Of a DNA stretch of 64,000 bases, positions 52,779 to 64,000 are shown piece after piece (the stretch's first letter is position 1; the number at the start of each line of letters is the position of its first letter). This DNA comes from Oreocharis arfaki. Its lineage: Eukaryota > Chordata > Aves > Passeriformes > Paramythiidae. The stretch spans positions 130,804 to 194,803 of the forward strand of contig VZRR01003432.1 of NCBI GenBank assembly GCA_013398015.1. The letters run 5' to 3'. The position numbers were made by a program, and so were the translations under genes. The notes below the pieces were generated by a model, which worked only from the letters and a program-made list of their open reading frames with translations, searched no databases and had not been told where the DNA came from.

Positions 52779-55715
52779 ATTTCTCTTAGAAACTGACCCT
52801 TTGTTCTGAGAAAAGGTTTTCGAGAACTACTTTTTTTCTTCTTAAGAGTTTTTCAAATTATCTAAGATTTTCACTTTCCCTACAGCCTCTGAGAAATAAA
52901 TTTAAAAATACTGAAATTTTATTATGTCACTATCATTTATCATGAATGATATTTAGTAAAAGAAAATGTTGAAGACAATTTCCAAAACATTTTCAACAGT
53001 AACTGTAAATTCGTATTTAAGCAAAAAAAAGAAGAAAAGTAAGAGTAATGTGTCTCTTAAGCCTGTGAATTCTTAATGAAGGTGTTGTTTTATATTTTGG
53101 CTGGCTCTGCAGACAGTGGGCTGGATGAAATAGAGTTTGGCAGTTCTTCTGTAAGCTTCTTGATATGGAAAACAACCATGCAGATAGTTTAACATTCCTG
53201 GTCTTTCTCTTCCACATCACTCTAAATATCTGACACTTTGTTAAAAAAAAAAAGATTTTTCCTCATGGATATGCCTTCTGTTTCTTTAATCTCTTGCCTT
53301 TTTACCAAATGCCCACTTACAATGGGATTTTTTGAGTAAAATATTTTTTGTTACAATCTTACTTCCACCTCTGATTTGTGTCAACAAACTGAAGCCTGTT
53401 TGGCCAAGCATGTTATAGTCTATAGTTACTATCAAGGAAACAGTTAGTGATTTTTTCTTTGTTTTAAAGCTCATGCCAGAATTTATCCAAATCAGTCTTT
53501 AGTAATTTCTCTGTTGAGTGCGTGCGAGCTTTATAACCTCCATTAAAATCTTATTACTGCATAGAGTTTAGGCTTCGGGTTTGTTTTTTTTGTATCATGG
53601 TGAGATTTATTCCATAAGAAGCATCTCCTATAAAGCACTGAATTCTTACATATGGAAAATGATGCTGAGAGAAGGAAGAACACTCTCTATTTAACACCGT
53701 TGGGCATCTGCTAATAAATAAATTGGAAAAGCTGGTCATGAGTCAGTGTGTAGGCTGCTTAATTTCTTTGTAAGGATTTATTAAAACCATAAGGCAAATA
53801 ACAATTTTAGGTGACATTTTAGCATCTTTCAGCCGTGAAAGAGAAAACGACAAAGGTCGTGTTTTGAGAAAATATGTCTCTAATTCTCATCAAAATGTAT
53901 ATTCTTACCATTTGCTGTAGTCAGAGATCTGCTACACTTCCTTGATGCTGTGGTTGTCATTAAGTGGTGCAACATTGCTTTATAGACAAGACAGTGCCAC
54001 TATCTATGTGTCAGCTTCCCAGATAAACTTTTTATAAGCTTGTTTTATTGAGAAGAAATTTAGCTTAAATGATCTTTATTTGAAAGACATACACGTGATG
54101 CCAGGGCAAATTACAGACCTTAAGAGTTCACTGTAGGGAATCAGAAGTTCATCTGCATTATTTACTCTGGAGGACAACAGATATCAAAATATTTCCCAAT
54201 AAAAGAATAAGGCTGTTTTGTGGAAGAAAAGTCTTTCTTTCAAATCAGATACCAAGCTGAGAAGGTTTCTACTGACCTTGGTATTCTGTCTTAATATTTC
54301 CTGTGTTTCACATGTTGGAAAAATCCCACTGAATTTGCCAGGAATATTTCTCATTAAAGGGTTTACAGAACTTGCATCAAGACATCTTGGGAGGATAAGG
54401 ATGATGACTAGGGAATAGAAAGTTTATACATTTAATATGATAAAGAATGTAATGTTATAAAAGTCTTCCTTTTGACAATTTCTCACTCAAATATCAGCGA
54501 TACTCAAACTGCCTGTGACAAACTGGGATGATTTTATTTATAAACTGCTTAGAACTGAAAGCAGAAAATTGAATATAACCTCAAATGTATTACTTGAGTG
54601 TACTGACAATTTTACTTCCTTTACCTCCTTCTCGGGAGAATATTAACTAACTTAGTAGCATCTGCAAAATGACTTGAAGTAGAAAAGTGCTTTGCAAGTG
54701 CTCAGCTGCTTGTATTACGGGATTACTGTAGATCAAGAAACTTCTTTTTTTTGAGGAGGAGGGGAACATGAATTGCAGGAAAGTGATTATGGTTTTGTTA
54801 AAAGTAAGGGAAATAATGTAATTCTGGTTTATTGACTCTATATCTTATTTTGTTTCCCATTACGATCCTACAGAGTATGTTTTTAATGTCCCTCTGATCT
54901 CACATCACTATCACTTACATAACTTACTACCACTTTTGTGTCATTGAGGTGCTGTGTATTAGTGCTGTACAGGATCTCAGTGTCAGACACTTCAGGCAGA
55001 GGTAGCTCTGTGGCCCAAAGAATTTACATATGAATAGTTAAATAGCCCTGAAATGGGATACATCAGAAAGATGCAGATGTACTTGATTTACATGCTAGGT
55101 GTGGCTTACTAAAATAGCTGCTAATCTCATCTGATTTGGGGGCTTTGCTGTGTGGAGGGCTGCACATGACCTGGTTACCTTGATTCCTTTTTAGATCAGT
55201 GGGAGAAAGAAATATCTCTTGGCAGGCAACAAAACTGGCCTCCTTTTGAAAGATGACTTTAAAATGAAGGAGATCCTGCCCTTTAAATGTTTTCTCTCCA
55301 TTGCCTCCAAAGGGAGTCCAGCTCTGTATCCATCCACTGTCAGACTATCTGGCAAACTACAGGACAGTTTGGAGGAAGACTGAAAAAAGGTCAATACAGC
55401 AGTCTTGAGGATGTTTAGACGCTCTGGAATGAATCTTGATTTGCACTGTTGTAAACTGAATCAGACTGAGGCTGATTATACACAGGAACCATGAAGCTGA
55501 ACAGTGACTGCGCAGCACAGATGTAGAGCTCTGACTGTGTAATGTGCTAAACTGTATTAATTACTAGAATTAGCTTTCATAGAAACAATTCATCAAAGCC
55601 ATACAGGTAGTGCATTAAATTTATTCTATGAGAACTAGTGAGTGCCCCTCAAAACTGTTAAATCTCAACTGACATTGTTTATGGGATTGTTTTCTCTTGG
55701 TTTGTTTTCTCTCAG
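52779..55715. other. Unique AT-rich non-coding DNA
   Basis: No gene or transposon recognised. Confidence 0.5.
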
Positions 55716-55930
55716 GTTTTCTTAAAGATTATCTAGAAAGAGGAAGTATCGCAAAGTATAAGCGCAGGTCATTAGTTGCTATAGGTTCATTAGATAGATA
55801 TCTTACCAGAACATGTGTTGATAATTCTCCCTCCTTTCAGAACATTCCTGTTCTAGTTTCAGATTGTGCTGGCCTTACTCCACCAAATAAGAGGCGAAAT
55901 TTGTTTCCAAGGCAAATCCAGCTGCTGTGA
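55716..55930 (+). CDS. Candidate terminal coding exon, unknown protein
   Basis: A long pyrimidine tract ends in TTTCTCTCAG at 55715, a strong splice acceptor. The frame entered in phase 1 is then open for about 71 codons to TGA at 55928-55930. The predicted C-terminus is basic and soluble-looking (FLKDYLERGSIAKYKRRS early, ending NLFPRQIQLL), with no membrane segment. A possible polyA signal AATAAA lies at 56314-56319. No family is recognised. The frame has no ATG near its left end, as expected for an internal start at an acceptor. Chance remains likely because frames of this length are common in the window. Confidence 0.22.
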
Positions 55931-56659
55931 ATTACTTCACAGTAATTGGTTCGCTTTTTTTGTGTATCAGTGTTTCCTGTTTTTTGGCCCATGGAATGAA
56001 AATTATCAATGAGGCATGACAGATGAGTGATGGCACCAATGGCCAGAAGGTTGAGAACAAGAACGGTGATGTTCTTGTTGCTGACAGCCTTTTGGTATTT
56101 TCTTGTTTACCAGAAGTGCTTGGGCTGCTGTTTCATGATCTAAGGGTTTCGTGATACAAATCTCAGGAGTTTTCAAAAAGAGTTTCATTTGAGTTAAATA
56201 CCTTTGATTCTCCTACATATACCACTGATTTGTCAGAAGAGACTTGAACAGCTGCAAGGGCTCTGTGGTCTGTTGTCTAAGCAGTCACATCAGTACATAC
56301 CCTGCCTGACAGCAATAAACAACAGGAAGAAATATCTGGAGAAAATAAGAGGTATTTTTTTACCAGACTTTGATCACAGATGAAGTTAAAGCTTTCAAAC
56401 AGTACTGAATGTCACAGCATTTGCTATGATGATGGTTCAAGGGAGGGTCTGTGCATTGCCTCCTCTCTTGAATCAAGAGTAATGTCCTTGTGGTTTGCTG
56501 GCAGACCGTTAATGCAGTCTGACTCCTTCTCAGTTTGTCGCTCTTGATCTTCTGACTTTTTTGATTGTTAGAATCAGTAGTAGAATATGTTGAAGCAGAG
56601 GACAAGAAGGACTTGACAAGTGGCTATAATTTAAAAATTCTTTGTATCTACCCATAAAT
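55931..56659. other. Possible 3' UTR or non-coding DNA
   Basis: If 55716-55930 is a real last exon, its 3' UTR would run to roughly 56340, just past AATAAA at 56314-56319. Otherwise nothing is recognised. Confidence 0.3.
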
Positions 56660-56960
56660 CATATAGTTACGGACTGATTTGGGTTGGAGGAGACGTTAAG
56701 AGTTCCAAACTTGTGCCATGGGCAGAGACAACTTCCACCAGACAGGTTGCTTAGAGCTCCATCAAACCTGGCCTTGAACACTTTCAGGGATGAGGCAGTC
56801 ACAACTTCTCTGGACAACCTGTGCCAGTGCTTCACCACCCCCACAGCAAAGAATTTCTTCCCAATATCTAATCTAAACCTGCCCTCTTTCATATTAAAGC
56901 CAATACCCCATGTTCTATGATTTTTACATGCCCTTGTAAAAATCAGTCTTTCATACTTGA
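56660..56960 (-). mobile_element. CR1 LINE 3' fragment, antisense
   Basis: The complement of CR1 3' UTR blocks is evident: GGTTGGAGGAGACGTTAAG near the 3' end, TCCATCAAACCTGGCCTTGA, ACAACTTCTCTGGACAACC, TGTGCCAGTGCTTCACCACC, AGAATTTCTTCCCAATATCT and TTAAAGCCAATACCCCATG. Truncated at the 5' side; no coding part. Confidence 0.93.
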
Positions 56961-58349
56961 AAGGATAATAAATTTATTCAGAGCATGTAAAGGTGGAATC
57001 ACTCTTTTTCCAACTAACTTCAGAGTGTTCCTGTCATGCAGGAGAGTAAGTCTGAAAATCTGTTTTAGAACATTTAGCTTTAATGTTTCCAGAGAAGGAA
57101 AGATTTTTGCATTTCACTGTTCGACTTTGTTTTTGAGATTTACAGTCCTGAGAGACCTAAGCATCCTCAGCAATTCCAAAAAGTTGCTTACTGAAACTTC
57201 TTTACTGTATCCAGTATGACAAGATTTGCATCCTAAGTATAATTTTCATTGCAGTAAAGAGACAGCTGTAAAAATAGTAATCTAAAGGAAGTACACTGAA
57301 TAAATGGAGCTGAGCTCTTTTATTAGAACTCTTCCAAAGAAATACGATCAGGCTGTCATGGATGTTATCCTGTGGAGCATGACAGCCAAGACAAAACTAA
57401 CACATGCCAATTTCTAGAGCTGGTCAAGACAACATTTCTGCTGTAATCTTGAAACAAGTGTGGCTCATTGTGTGTATTTCCCCAGCCAATTCTTTGCTCT
57501 CAGTAGAACACACAAAGTAGGGCATTGTGCTTACAGAGGCATAAGACAAAATTAGAGCTATGTCTTTGGGTCTTGTAGGTTATTCAAATCAACATGCCCT
57601 AAATGTTAACCTAATTAATGGCAATATGTAGACATATCTCCATTGTCACTGCAGCGTCTGGGGTCCTGTGAACCAGGTAGAGGACTCTTATCCTGCGGGC
57701 AGCACATATGAAATGGGTACCCACACTGGAGGATTGAGAAGTTCACAAGCTTCTTCCCTGTTTTTCTAGTCCCTTTTCTGGTCACCTTCCTGGATGTTAA
57801 TCTGCTGTTGAGGTCACAAAGTTACACAGAGAAGAAGCCTGTGCTTCAGAAATCAGTGTTTCTGCATGCAATGCCTGGTACAGAATGTTCCTTCCCAGTC
57901 CAAGGTGTGCAGCCAAGGGACAACACAGGACAGTAAGCCTTAGTCTTGCTTGTCCGTGTTGCTGCCATTTGCATGGCCTGATAAGGGATAAGATGAATTG
58001 CATAAACTGCTTAGGAAACCAGCTTTGTTCCTAATCCCTGGTGTGGGATGTTGCTAGACGGGTTGTCAGAAGGCAGGGGACTTGCAGGTGGCAAGGAAAA
58101 GGAACACAGCTCTGGCATCTGCTGCAGGGAGGGCATTTGTTCCACCCTTTACAGCTTTCAAGGAGGGACAATCAAAATCTCCCCATGCAGGGTAGAGCAA
58201 CCGTAGTGCAGAGCCATGCCGTCATTAGGGATAGATCCATTCCTGAATTTCCCTGTGAATACTTTTTGCTCAGTCTTTGGCACATCACTGCAATGACTAA
58301 TGCACATGTACAGCAAGAGTAGGAATACTGTCCCAGTGTGACCGAGGTA

Positions 58350-58364
58350 ACAGCAGAGGGCACT
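58350..58364 (+). promoter_or_regulatory. Candidate CTCF core motif
   Basis: ACAGCAGAGGGCACT differs from the consensus core CCAGCAGRKGGCRCT mainly at the first base. Motif match only; occupancy cannot be judged from sequence. Confidence 0.35.
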
Positions 58365-60373
58365 CAGTGATTCTTTTTGCTTAACCTTTCAGCACACCCC
58401 ACTCATCCCGAGACTGCTGGGTAATTGGAGTACAGCTGCTCCTAGGGTTCAGGATTTATTCAGAATAATTCCAAGTTTATTACTGCACATGTTGAGGTAC
58501 AGTTTTTCAGTGGGGGATTCAGTTCTTATCAAGCAATTTTCATTGTCAGTGGAGGGGTAGTAACATGAATGAAACCCACAGCATGTGAAAAATGCTGTAG
58601 TTTCTGCCCCTAACCACTTCACGCTTTCCTGTTTATTTTTTCCTGTGTTGTATCCACGTCTGCTGAAATGCAAATCTGGCCATTCAGTTATTTGTGTTTA
58701 GCAGCAGGATCCCCAGGTTAGTTCCCTGCTTGAAGCTTTACATTAATCCACTTTCTGGTTGGAAAAGATGTGAAAATTACTCAAGAATGAAATTGTATTC
58801 CACACCGTTACACTGTTCTCATTAAATCTATTATTTCCACATCATCGCCCAAGAAAGTACGCGATGCGAGAATCCTCCTAGAGTTCACTTCCCTAATTCA
58901 CAGGACAATTACAAAATTGTTTTTGCCACAGTGGGAAATGTTGACTGCTGGGTCACTTAAATTCTTGCAGTGCCAGCTAATAAGAAATTATATCTCCTTG
59001 CAGAACTAGAATGCAGTAGTGTAGTCACAGGATATGAAAGAGGTTTTGAATTTGACTTCTTTCCCTTCATTTTGTTTTGTAATTTTTCTTTTATCCTTGT
59101 AGAAAATAAGTTTTCTGGGAAAAGTAAGTGAGATTTATATGGGTGTTCTTGGGTGTTTTTTTCCAAGGCTGCTGTCTCTGTGTTAAATTAATATGTGTTT
59201 AAATCAAGAATTCCATTTATGTAAGGAATTGCACTGTAATATAGGTAAAATAGGATTCCCCCCAAACTATTTTATTCCAGTGTCCTCCTGATAGAAAAGT
59301 AAACCTCATCTAAAGGTTAAGAGCATACTGACATATAAAAACTTCAACAACAAGCCTCTCTTCACAATCTTTTATTCTGTGATAGTTATGAAAACACACA
59401 GAGAAATATTTGTTACCTGTTACAAAGATTTGAGTATTTTTGTACCTGGCTGAGTAGCGTCTCCTCAGAGAGCTGAGGAAACCTCACTTCAAGCAGCTGT
59501 GTGGACTAAAAGCTACTTTACGTTATTCCGAGCAGGGACATGATCAGCAAAAGCACTTAAAAATCCAGATGAAATAAATGATAGAAACATTTTTATTGCT
59601 TTAGATGAAGACTCAAGGCAACTTTGAAGGTTTTGGACACCTCATCTTAAATTTTCTATGTCCAAGGCTGTGCTGGAAAAGCAGAATCTTCCTCTAAGTT
59701 ATATAAAGTTAAGTAGAGAATCACCATGAGACAGCTCTTTGATTTCTCGACAGAACTGATTTTAATGATGGCATAGTAATCTTGTCTCTAGTTTCTGTAA
59801 AAAACCCCAACATATCATAAGGTTTTCAAATATTCCCATGACAGGAGCTGTGTAAACTCTGTTCACTAGGCAGTTAGCTCTTGTTGTTCATATTACTTGA
59901 AAACACCATTTTCTCTTCCAGAAAAAAAAAAATATGTGTTAGTAGTAGGCAAATATGGAACTTCCATTAGACATCCATATGAAAGCTACTTGTCTTAATG
60001 CTGCTTGTAGAGAAAAACACAGTATTGAGCCAAATTTGAACCCAGTTTTTTTGAACCCAGTTTTTTGAACCCTATTTCTGCCCAATGTCTATGAAAGCAG
60101 CCTTCAGTGACTGTTCAGATGGTGCCTCTGTTCTGTGGATCTCCAACACGAGAGCAGAAGATCCCTCTCTGATACTTAATTAACAGAATGAGAGGGTAAT
60201 TTTCTTTACAATTTCATCTTAATAATACGAGTTACTGAAGCAAATTTAAGTAAGAGCTGCAAGAAAAACTGTACCCTGAAAACAACCTCCCCATGAAAGA
60301 CACGATATTTTCAACTCTATTTTCTATTCATGTTAATAAGGAGAAAAATAGCACCAGATTTTATACTATATAA

Positions 60374-60400
60374 ATATATATATATATACACACACACATA
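60374..60400. repeat. (TA)n(CA)n dinucleotide tract
   Basis: An alternating TA run passes directly into a short CA run; a typical polymorphic microsatellite. Confidence 0.9.
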
Positions 60401-60962
60401 TTTATTTATGTGTATGTAGATATTCATGTGTCCGCCTGTAATGTCTTCCTTTCCTTCTTGGTTTATAACCCACAAAGCTGCCTCTAAAAGTGCTACAGAT
60501 TTTGCATATACAATCAAAATGCATACTCCATACCTGATTTTCATGTGATTTTAACAATCCTAACGGATGTTCAGGCAAGGTAAAAGTTGCCCACTTGTTT
60601 GAATATGTAAATCTGTTCCTGCTTGGTATATTTGCATTATTAATTTGTGCATATAAAGCCTGTACCTTGTATACATGCTTAAATGAAGGTTCTGATCATG
60701 TGTTTGCGTGTTCACATTAGTAACAAAGGAAGTGACTAAACTTGAGCAGTTGCAAGACTGAATGTTAGTAAAGACTAAAAAGACTGAAAAAGAAGTTGAA
60801 GAAAAATTAATAATCACAAAGCTGTCCATCATTTCTTTATCAGGAGTTACATATCTAGCATGAAAGAAAACACACATTTAATCTGTTTCTGAGTGACTAT
60901 AAAACAGAATGATATTTCTGAAACAATGGCATGAAAGGTCTGCTCTATTCTTGCTTTATTTT

Positions 60963-60968
60963 TATCTG

Positions 60969-61011
<43 letters not shown>

Positions 61012-61013
61012 CA
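60963..61013. repeat. (TATC)n microsatellite
   Basis: About 12 TATC units, one early unit reading TGTC, the rest perfect. Confidence 0.96.
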
Positions 61014-63169
61014 CTAGTACCAGATGGCAATTTTTAATTTATCTAATTAAATGTTATATAGCTGTCAAAAGTGAATAAAAAAATATTAAGGAACAAAACA
61101 GAAAAATATAGCAAAACATAAAAATCCCCAAACCAACAACAGCTAAAGATAGCTCAGATGTCCTCAGTGAGGATTTTCAAGATACAGAAATCTGTATAGC
61201 ACGTACACTCCACATCAGAGGACACTTAGTAGGGGTTTAGAGAGACCACTCTACCAACTGTCTTCTTTAAACTTCTTGTGATTTTTGGCTGGCTAGTGAG
61301 AACTCAGTGGTAATGCTTGCAGAGAAATTATTGAAGAAGAAATTTTGGTAACGGTAGCCAATTCATCTTGAACCACAGAGATTGTCCAGAATGGTTCTCA
61401 TGTAAAGAAGACTTGGATTCCTCACTCAGTACAAGATGTCTTCTCTCAAGGCTTGTGTCTCCTTCCACCTTTCTTGCTAGAGGCAATGCAAAAAGATTAA
61501 ATTCTCTGTAGATTGTACTTGCTGGGCAGTGTTGATGGAGTGAATTGTTGAAGAAACAGAGAAATACCTGAGCTTTTCAGAACTTCATTCAAAGTTGAAC
61601 ATCCTGAAAGTTTCTTAGCATATCTCAGTTTTAACTTTGCCAGATTTTTGAAACTCTCTGGAGAGCTTAAAAGCCTCTGGAGAAGCTACTTTTGTTTTTT
61701 CAGGAAAAAAAAAAAGGTAATGTTCTTACTCCATTCTGCTTTAGTACTTCATGTGAGGCCAAACTGCTACCTTCAGAGTGATCAAAACCTATTTTCTGAA
61801 CTGGGTTAGAGGTTCTTTCTGAGGAAGGCTGTGTATTAAAGACACAGCTTGATGATAAACTTTTACCTTGTTCAGAAAGTTATAGATGAAAAAAATAATA
61901 CACTCCATTTTGCTGAAAGAATGGATGTTTCAAGTCTTTCTTCCACAGCATAAAACCTCTCTAATTCTTCAGTTGTTCTGTGTAGACACTCTCTAGTTTA
62001 TGATAGTTTGGTGGAGTTAAGCAAATAATCTTTCTTTCACCAAAAAATGTTGCTCTTTCCTCATCGATATCTAAACCAGGGACTTAGGGAAGAATGCTGC
62101 CCAAATCCATGTAATTCACCCTTCTTTGAAGAGTAGTGTTCCCCAAAAAACTTGAGAGTCTTCAGATCTCTAGCAAATTTCCTGAAAAATAACCTATTCA
62201 AGCCTTTTCATACATTCTGTTGGAAGAACAACTATTTGTATTTCACCTCAATTTTAATTTTATCTTATTTTTATCTTCTATGTTTCAGTAACACATCAAA
62301 AGCTGCAAAGTACTAAGGAAGTTGGTTTGAAATGCTTTTCATATTTTGAATGAGGAAAGACCATAAATATTTTAGTACTGGAGGTTTTTGCAAATGCTTT
62401 TTTTTAAACATGACTAGTCAGTTCCAGCTCCCACATATTGCAGTCTCAAGGGTGACATGCATTATGTTAAAAATATTTCTGCTAGATTTTGCAGGTCTTA
62501 AAATGTGAGATTCAAAATTATTGATAGACTGGAGGTCTTAGTGAAGCTAAATAAAAGAAGGGTAGTGAAAATGCATATTTTCTTTCAGGCTCCATACATG
62601 TATTTTCATCTTAGCAGTTACATTTCATCTGCCATTTGCAGATAACGAGTTAATATTTGTGATGTTGATTGAACAACCCAAGGAAGTGTAAGAACTCAAA
62701 AGAAGGTTAAACAGGCCCAAATCTACCTGAAAACTTAAGTCAATTGAGAGAAATCTTCTTTTATTACAAATGGACCCACTTTGTAAGGAAATCTGTTTAA
62801 TAATTCACTAAAATGATATGAAACTGTATAAGCTATTTTGAAGGAATTTTGCAGCAGTTACACAGAGTCACAGCTCTGTATGACAGAACTGCTGTTTATA
62901 TTGCAATGCTAAAGACAAGATTTGTTAAAGACATGAGATTTATGAGGGTATGGACTCTGATTAGAAACTTTCAGCAACATCTGGATTATATAGTTGTAGA
63001 AAACCAGGGGTTTGCTTGTAAATTAAGAAGTACAATAGGCAACATTTGTAGGAGATGAAGCACTTTCCATTAAGTTGGATAGTGTGTTTGGAAAAAAATA
63101 GACAAGAAAGCCAAGAAAGAGATTTAAGAAAAAGTTGGCCCATCAGAATATTTGTCCTTTCTTTTCCAG

Positions 63170-63282
63170 GCTATAGCAGTCTCAAAAAGGTTACTTGTCT
63201 TCTTACAATTGCTGCCATGTTGGTATCCTTAGGCCTTTGTGCTGTAACAGCTCTGTTACTAAGCGGTCTAGCAGCTGTATAA
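63170..63282 (+). CDS. Candidate last coding exon with hydrophobic C-terminus
   Basis: The acceptor TTTGTCCTTTCTTTTCCAG ends at 63169 and is strong. The frame enters in phase 1 and runs 37 codons to TAA at 63280-63282. After YSSLKKVT comes an almost uncharged stretch of about 27 residues (LLTIAAMLVSLGLCAVTALL onward) reaching the last residue with no basic tail. That pattern suits a GPI-anchor signal (small residues SS, short spacer, hydrophobic end) or a tail anchor. An AATAAA signal at 63451-63456 would give a 3' UTR of about 190 bases. The gene cannot be named. The same frame extends left to an ATG at 63055, but the acceptor suggests that part is intron. The entry phase matches that of 55716-55930, so the two could be alternative ends of one transcript. 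Chance is not excluded. Confidence 0.35.
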
Positions 63283-63450
63283 ATTGAAGGTAATGAGGGA
63301 CTTTCCAGCTTATATCAAGAAGATCTGTAAATCCCTTGTAGCTCTCTTCTGAATCTAGTGGAGAGTAATTAAACTGGGCAGGGAGCAGAGGAAATGTCAT
63401 GGTTTCTCAATCTTGGTGTGTCCTGTGCGTCCTGGAAATTGTGTTAATCA

Positions 63451-63456
63451 AATAAA
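63451..63456 (+). terminator. Candidate polyA signal
   Basis: AATAAA 169 bases beyond the stop at 63282, with a T-rich stretch (CTTTTCTTACTCT) just downstream. This supports 63170 to about 63475 as a terminal exon. Confidence 0.35.
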
Positions 63457-63475
63457 GGCTTTTCTTACTCTAAAA

Positions 63476-64000
63476 ATACGCAAAAATATCTTCTATTCAT
63501 TATATCAATGCACATTAATCTGGAGGAGATTGCACCACTGTTACTCAATCATAAAATTCACCCATTAGTCAGAGTATACCACGTTCAGGACAGTGCACTA
63601 TTGCTGCTGAAATGCGAGATATATTTTTTAACTCTACATTTGTGATTTCTGATCATGATTATTCTGCAATAATGACCCCCGAAAAAGTACCAGACACATA
63701 ATTTTGCATTTTGGCCCAGTCTTTAGAAAGAAAATTTCAGTTTATAACTCAGATCCTTTCCCATACTGGAAAAATTCACATTTAAAAATCTAATAAAATC
63801 ATCTTATTAAGAGGCGGTAATGTAATACATTATTTTTTCAGAGACAGTGCAGAAACTTTCTCATGCTGTCTTTTTGACTGATTTTGGCATGTATTTGAAG
63901 TTCAGCAGTGGTTGTGGTATAAAAAGCTGTAGAATTTATCAAATATGTTAGGTAAATAATTAAAGTATGGGTTTACAACTTATCCCTTAGATATCACAGC
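63476..64000. other. Unique AT-rich non-coding DNA
   Basis: No gene or repeat recognised up to the window edge. Confidence 0.5.

Larger units (their letters stand above)
56961..63169. other. Unique AT-rich non-coding DNA
   Basis: No transposon recognised. It holds a CTCF-like motif at 58350-58364, a triple GAACCCAGTTTTTT-type tandem repeat near 60037-60072, a (TA)n(CA)n tract at 60374-60400 and a (TATC)n tract. The frame at 62849-63058 (start TTG) has a poor acceptor and is not called. Confidence 0.45.

Noticed and set aside
62849..63058. Frame just upstream of the hydrophobic terminal exon, with a GCAG acceptor-like start
   Set aside because: The pyrimidine tract is weak, the start codon is TTG, and its frame does not join naturally to the exon at 63170.

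Overview
The window looks like nuclear DNA from a bird. The evidence is the repeat content: several 3' fragments of CR1, the dominant avian LINE, in both orientations, and LTRs of avian endogenous retroviruses, including two related ERVL-type LTRs of nearly 1 kb and the abundant antisense LTR at 15.2-15.7 kb. LTR abundance and type suggest a passerine, but this is recalled from family knowledge and was not searched. The DNA is AT-rich with no long open frame outside repeats. No bacterial genes, operons, CRISPR array, tRNA or rRNA were seen.

Layout: 1-2.6 kb, unique DNA with one weak exon-like segment. 2.6-3.5 kb, a solo LTR with TATA box and polyA signal. 3.5-15.1 kb, unique DNA with two simple repeats. 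15.2-15.7 kb, antisense LTR. 16.6 kb, a run of 47 A. 18 kb, CR1 scrap. 22.8 and 28.2 kb, a 405-bp inverted repeat pair (about 98.8% identical) flanking 4.97 kb. 30.1-30.6 kb, antisense LTR. 34.8, 37.1 and 37.5 kb, CR1 pieces. 37.8-38.2 kb, a compact antisense LTR. 38.2-42.4 kb, an apparent assembly-level duplication bounded by three single N bases. 42.4 kb, CR1. 43.2 and 51.8 kb, two ERVL-type LTRs in opposite orientation. 46.4 and 56.7 kb, CR1. 52.8-64 kb, mostly unique DNA.

No gene can be named. The best protein-coding candidates are two segments on the + strand near the right end, each opening after a good splice acceptor in phase 1 and ending at a stop: 55716-55930 (basic, soluble-looking C-terminus) and 63170-63282 (a very hydrophobic C-terminus followed by a polyA signal). 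They could be alternative last exons of one gene transcribed left to right, with much of the window as its intron, but this is inference. Most other open frames are chance frames or lie antisense within LTR and CR1 sequence.

I found no convincing new biological system. The observations most worth checking are the false duplication, the young inverted repeat pair and the hydrophobic terminal-exon candidate.
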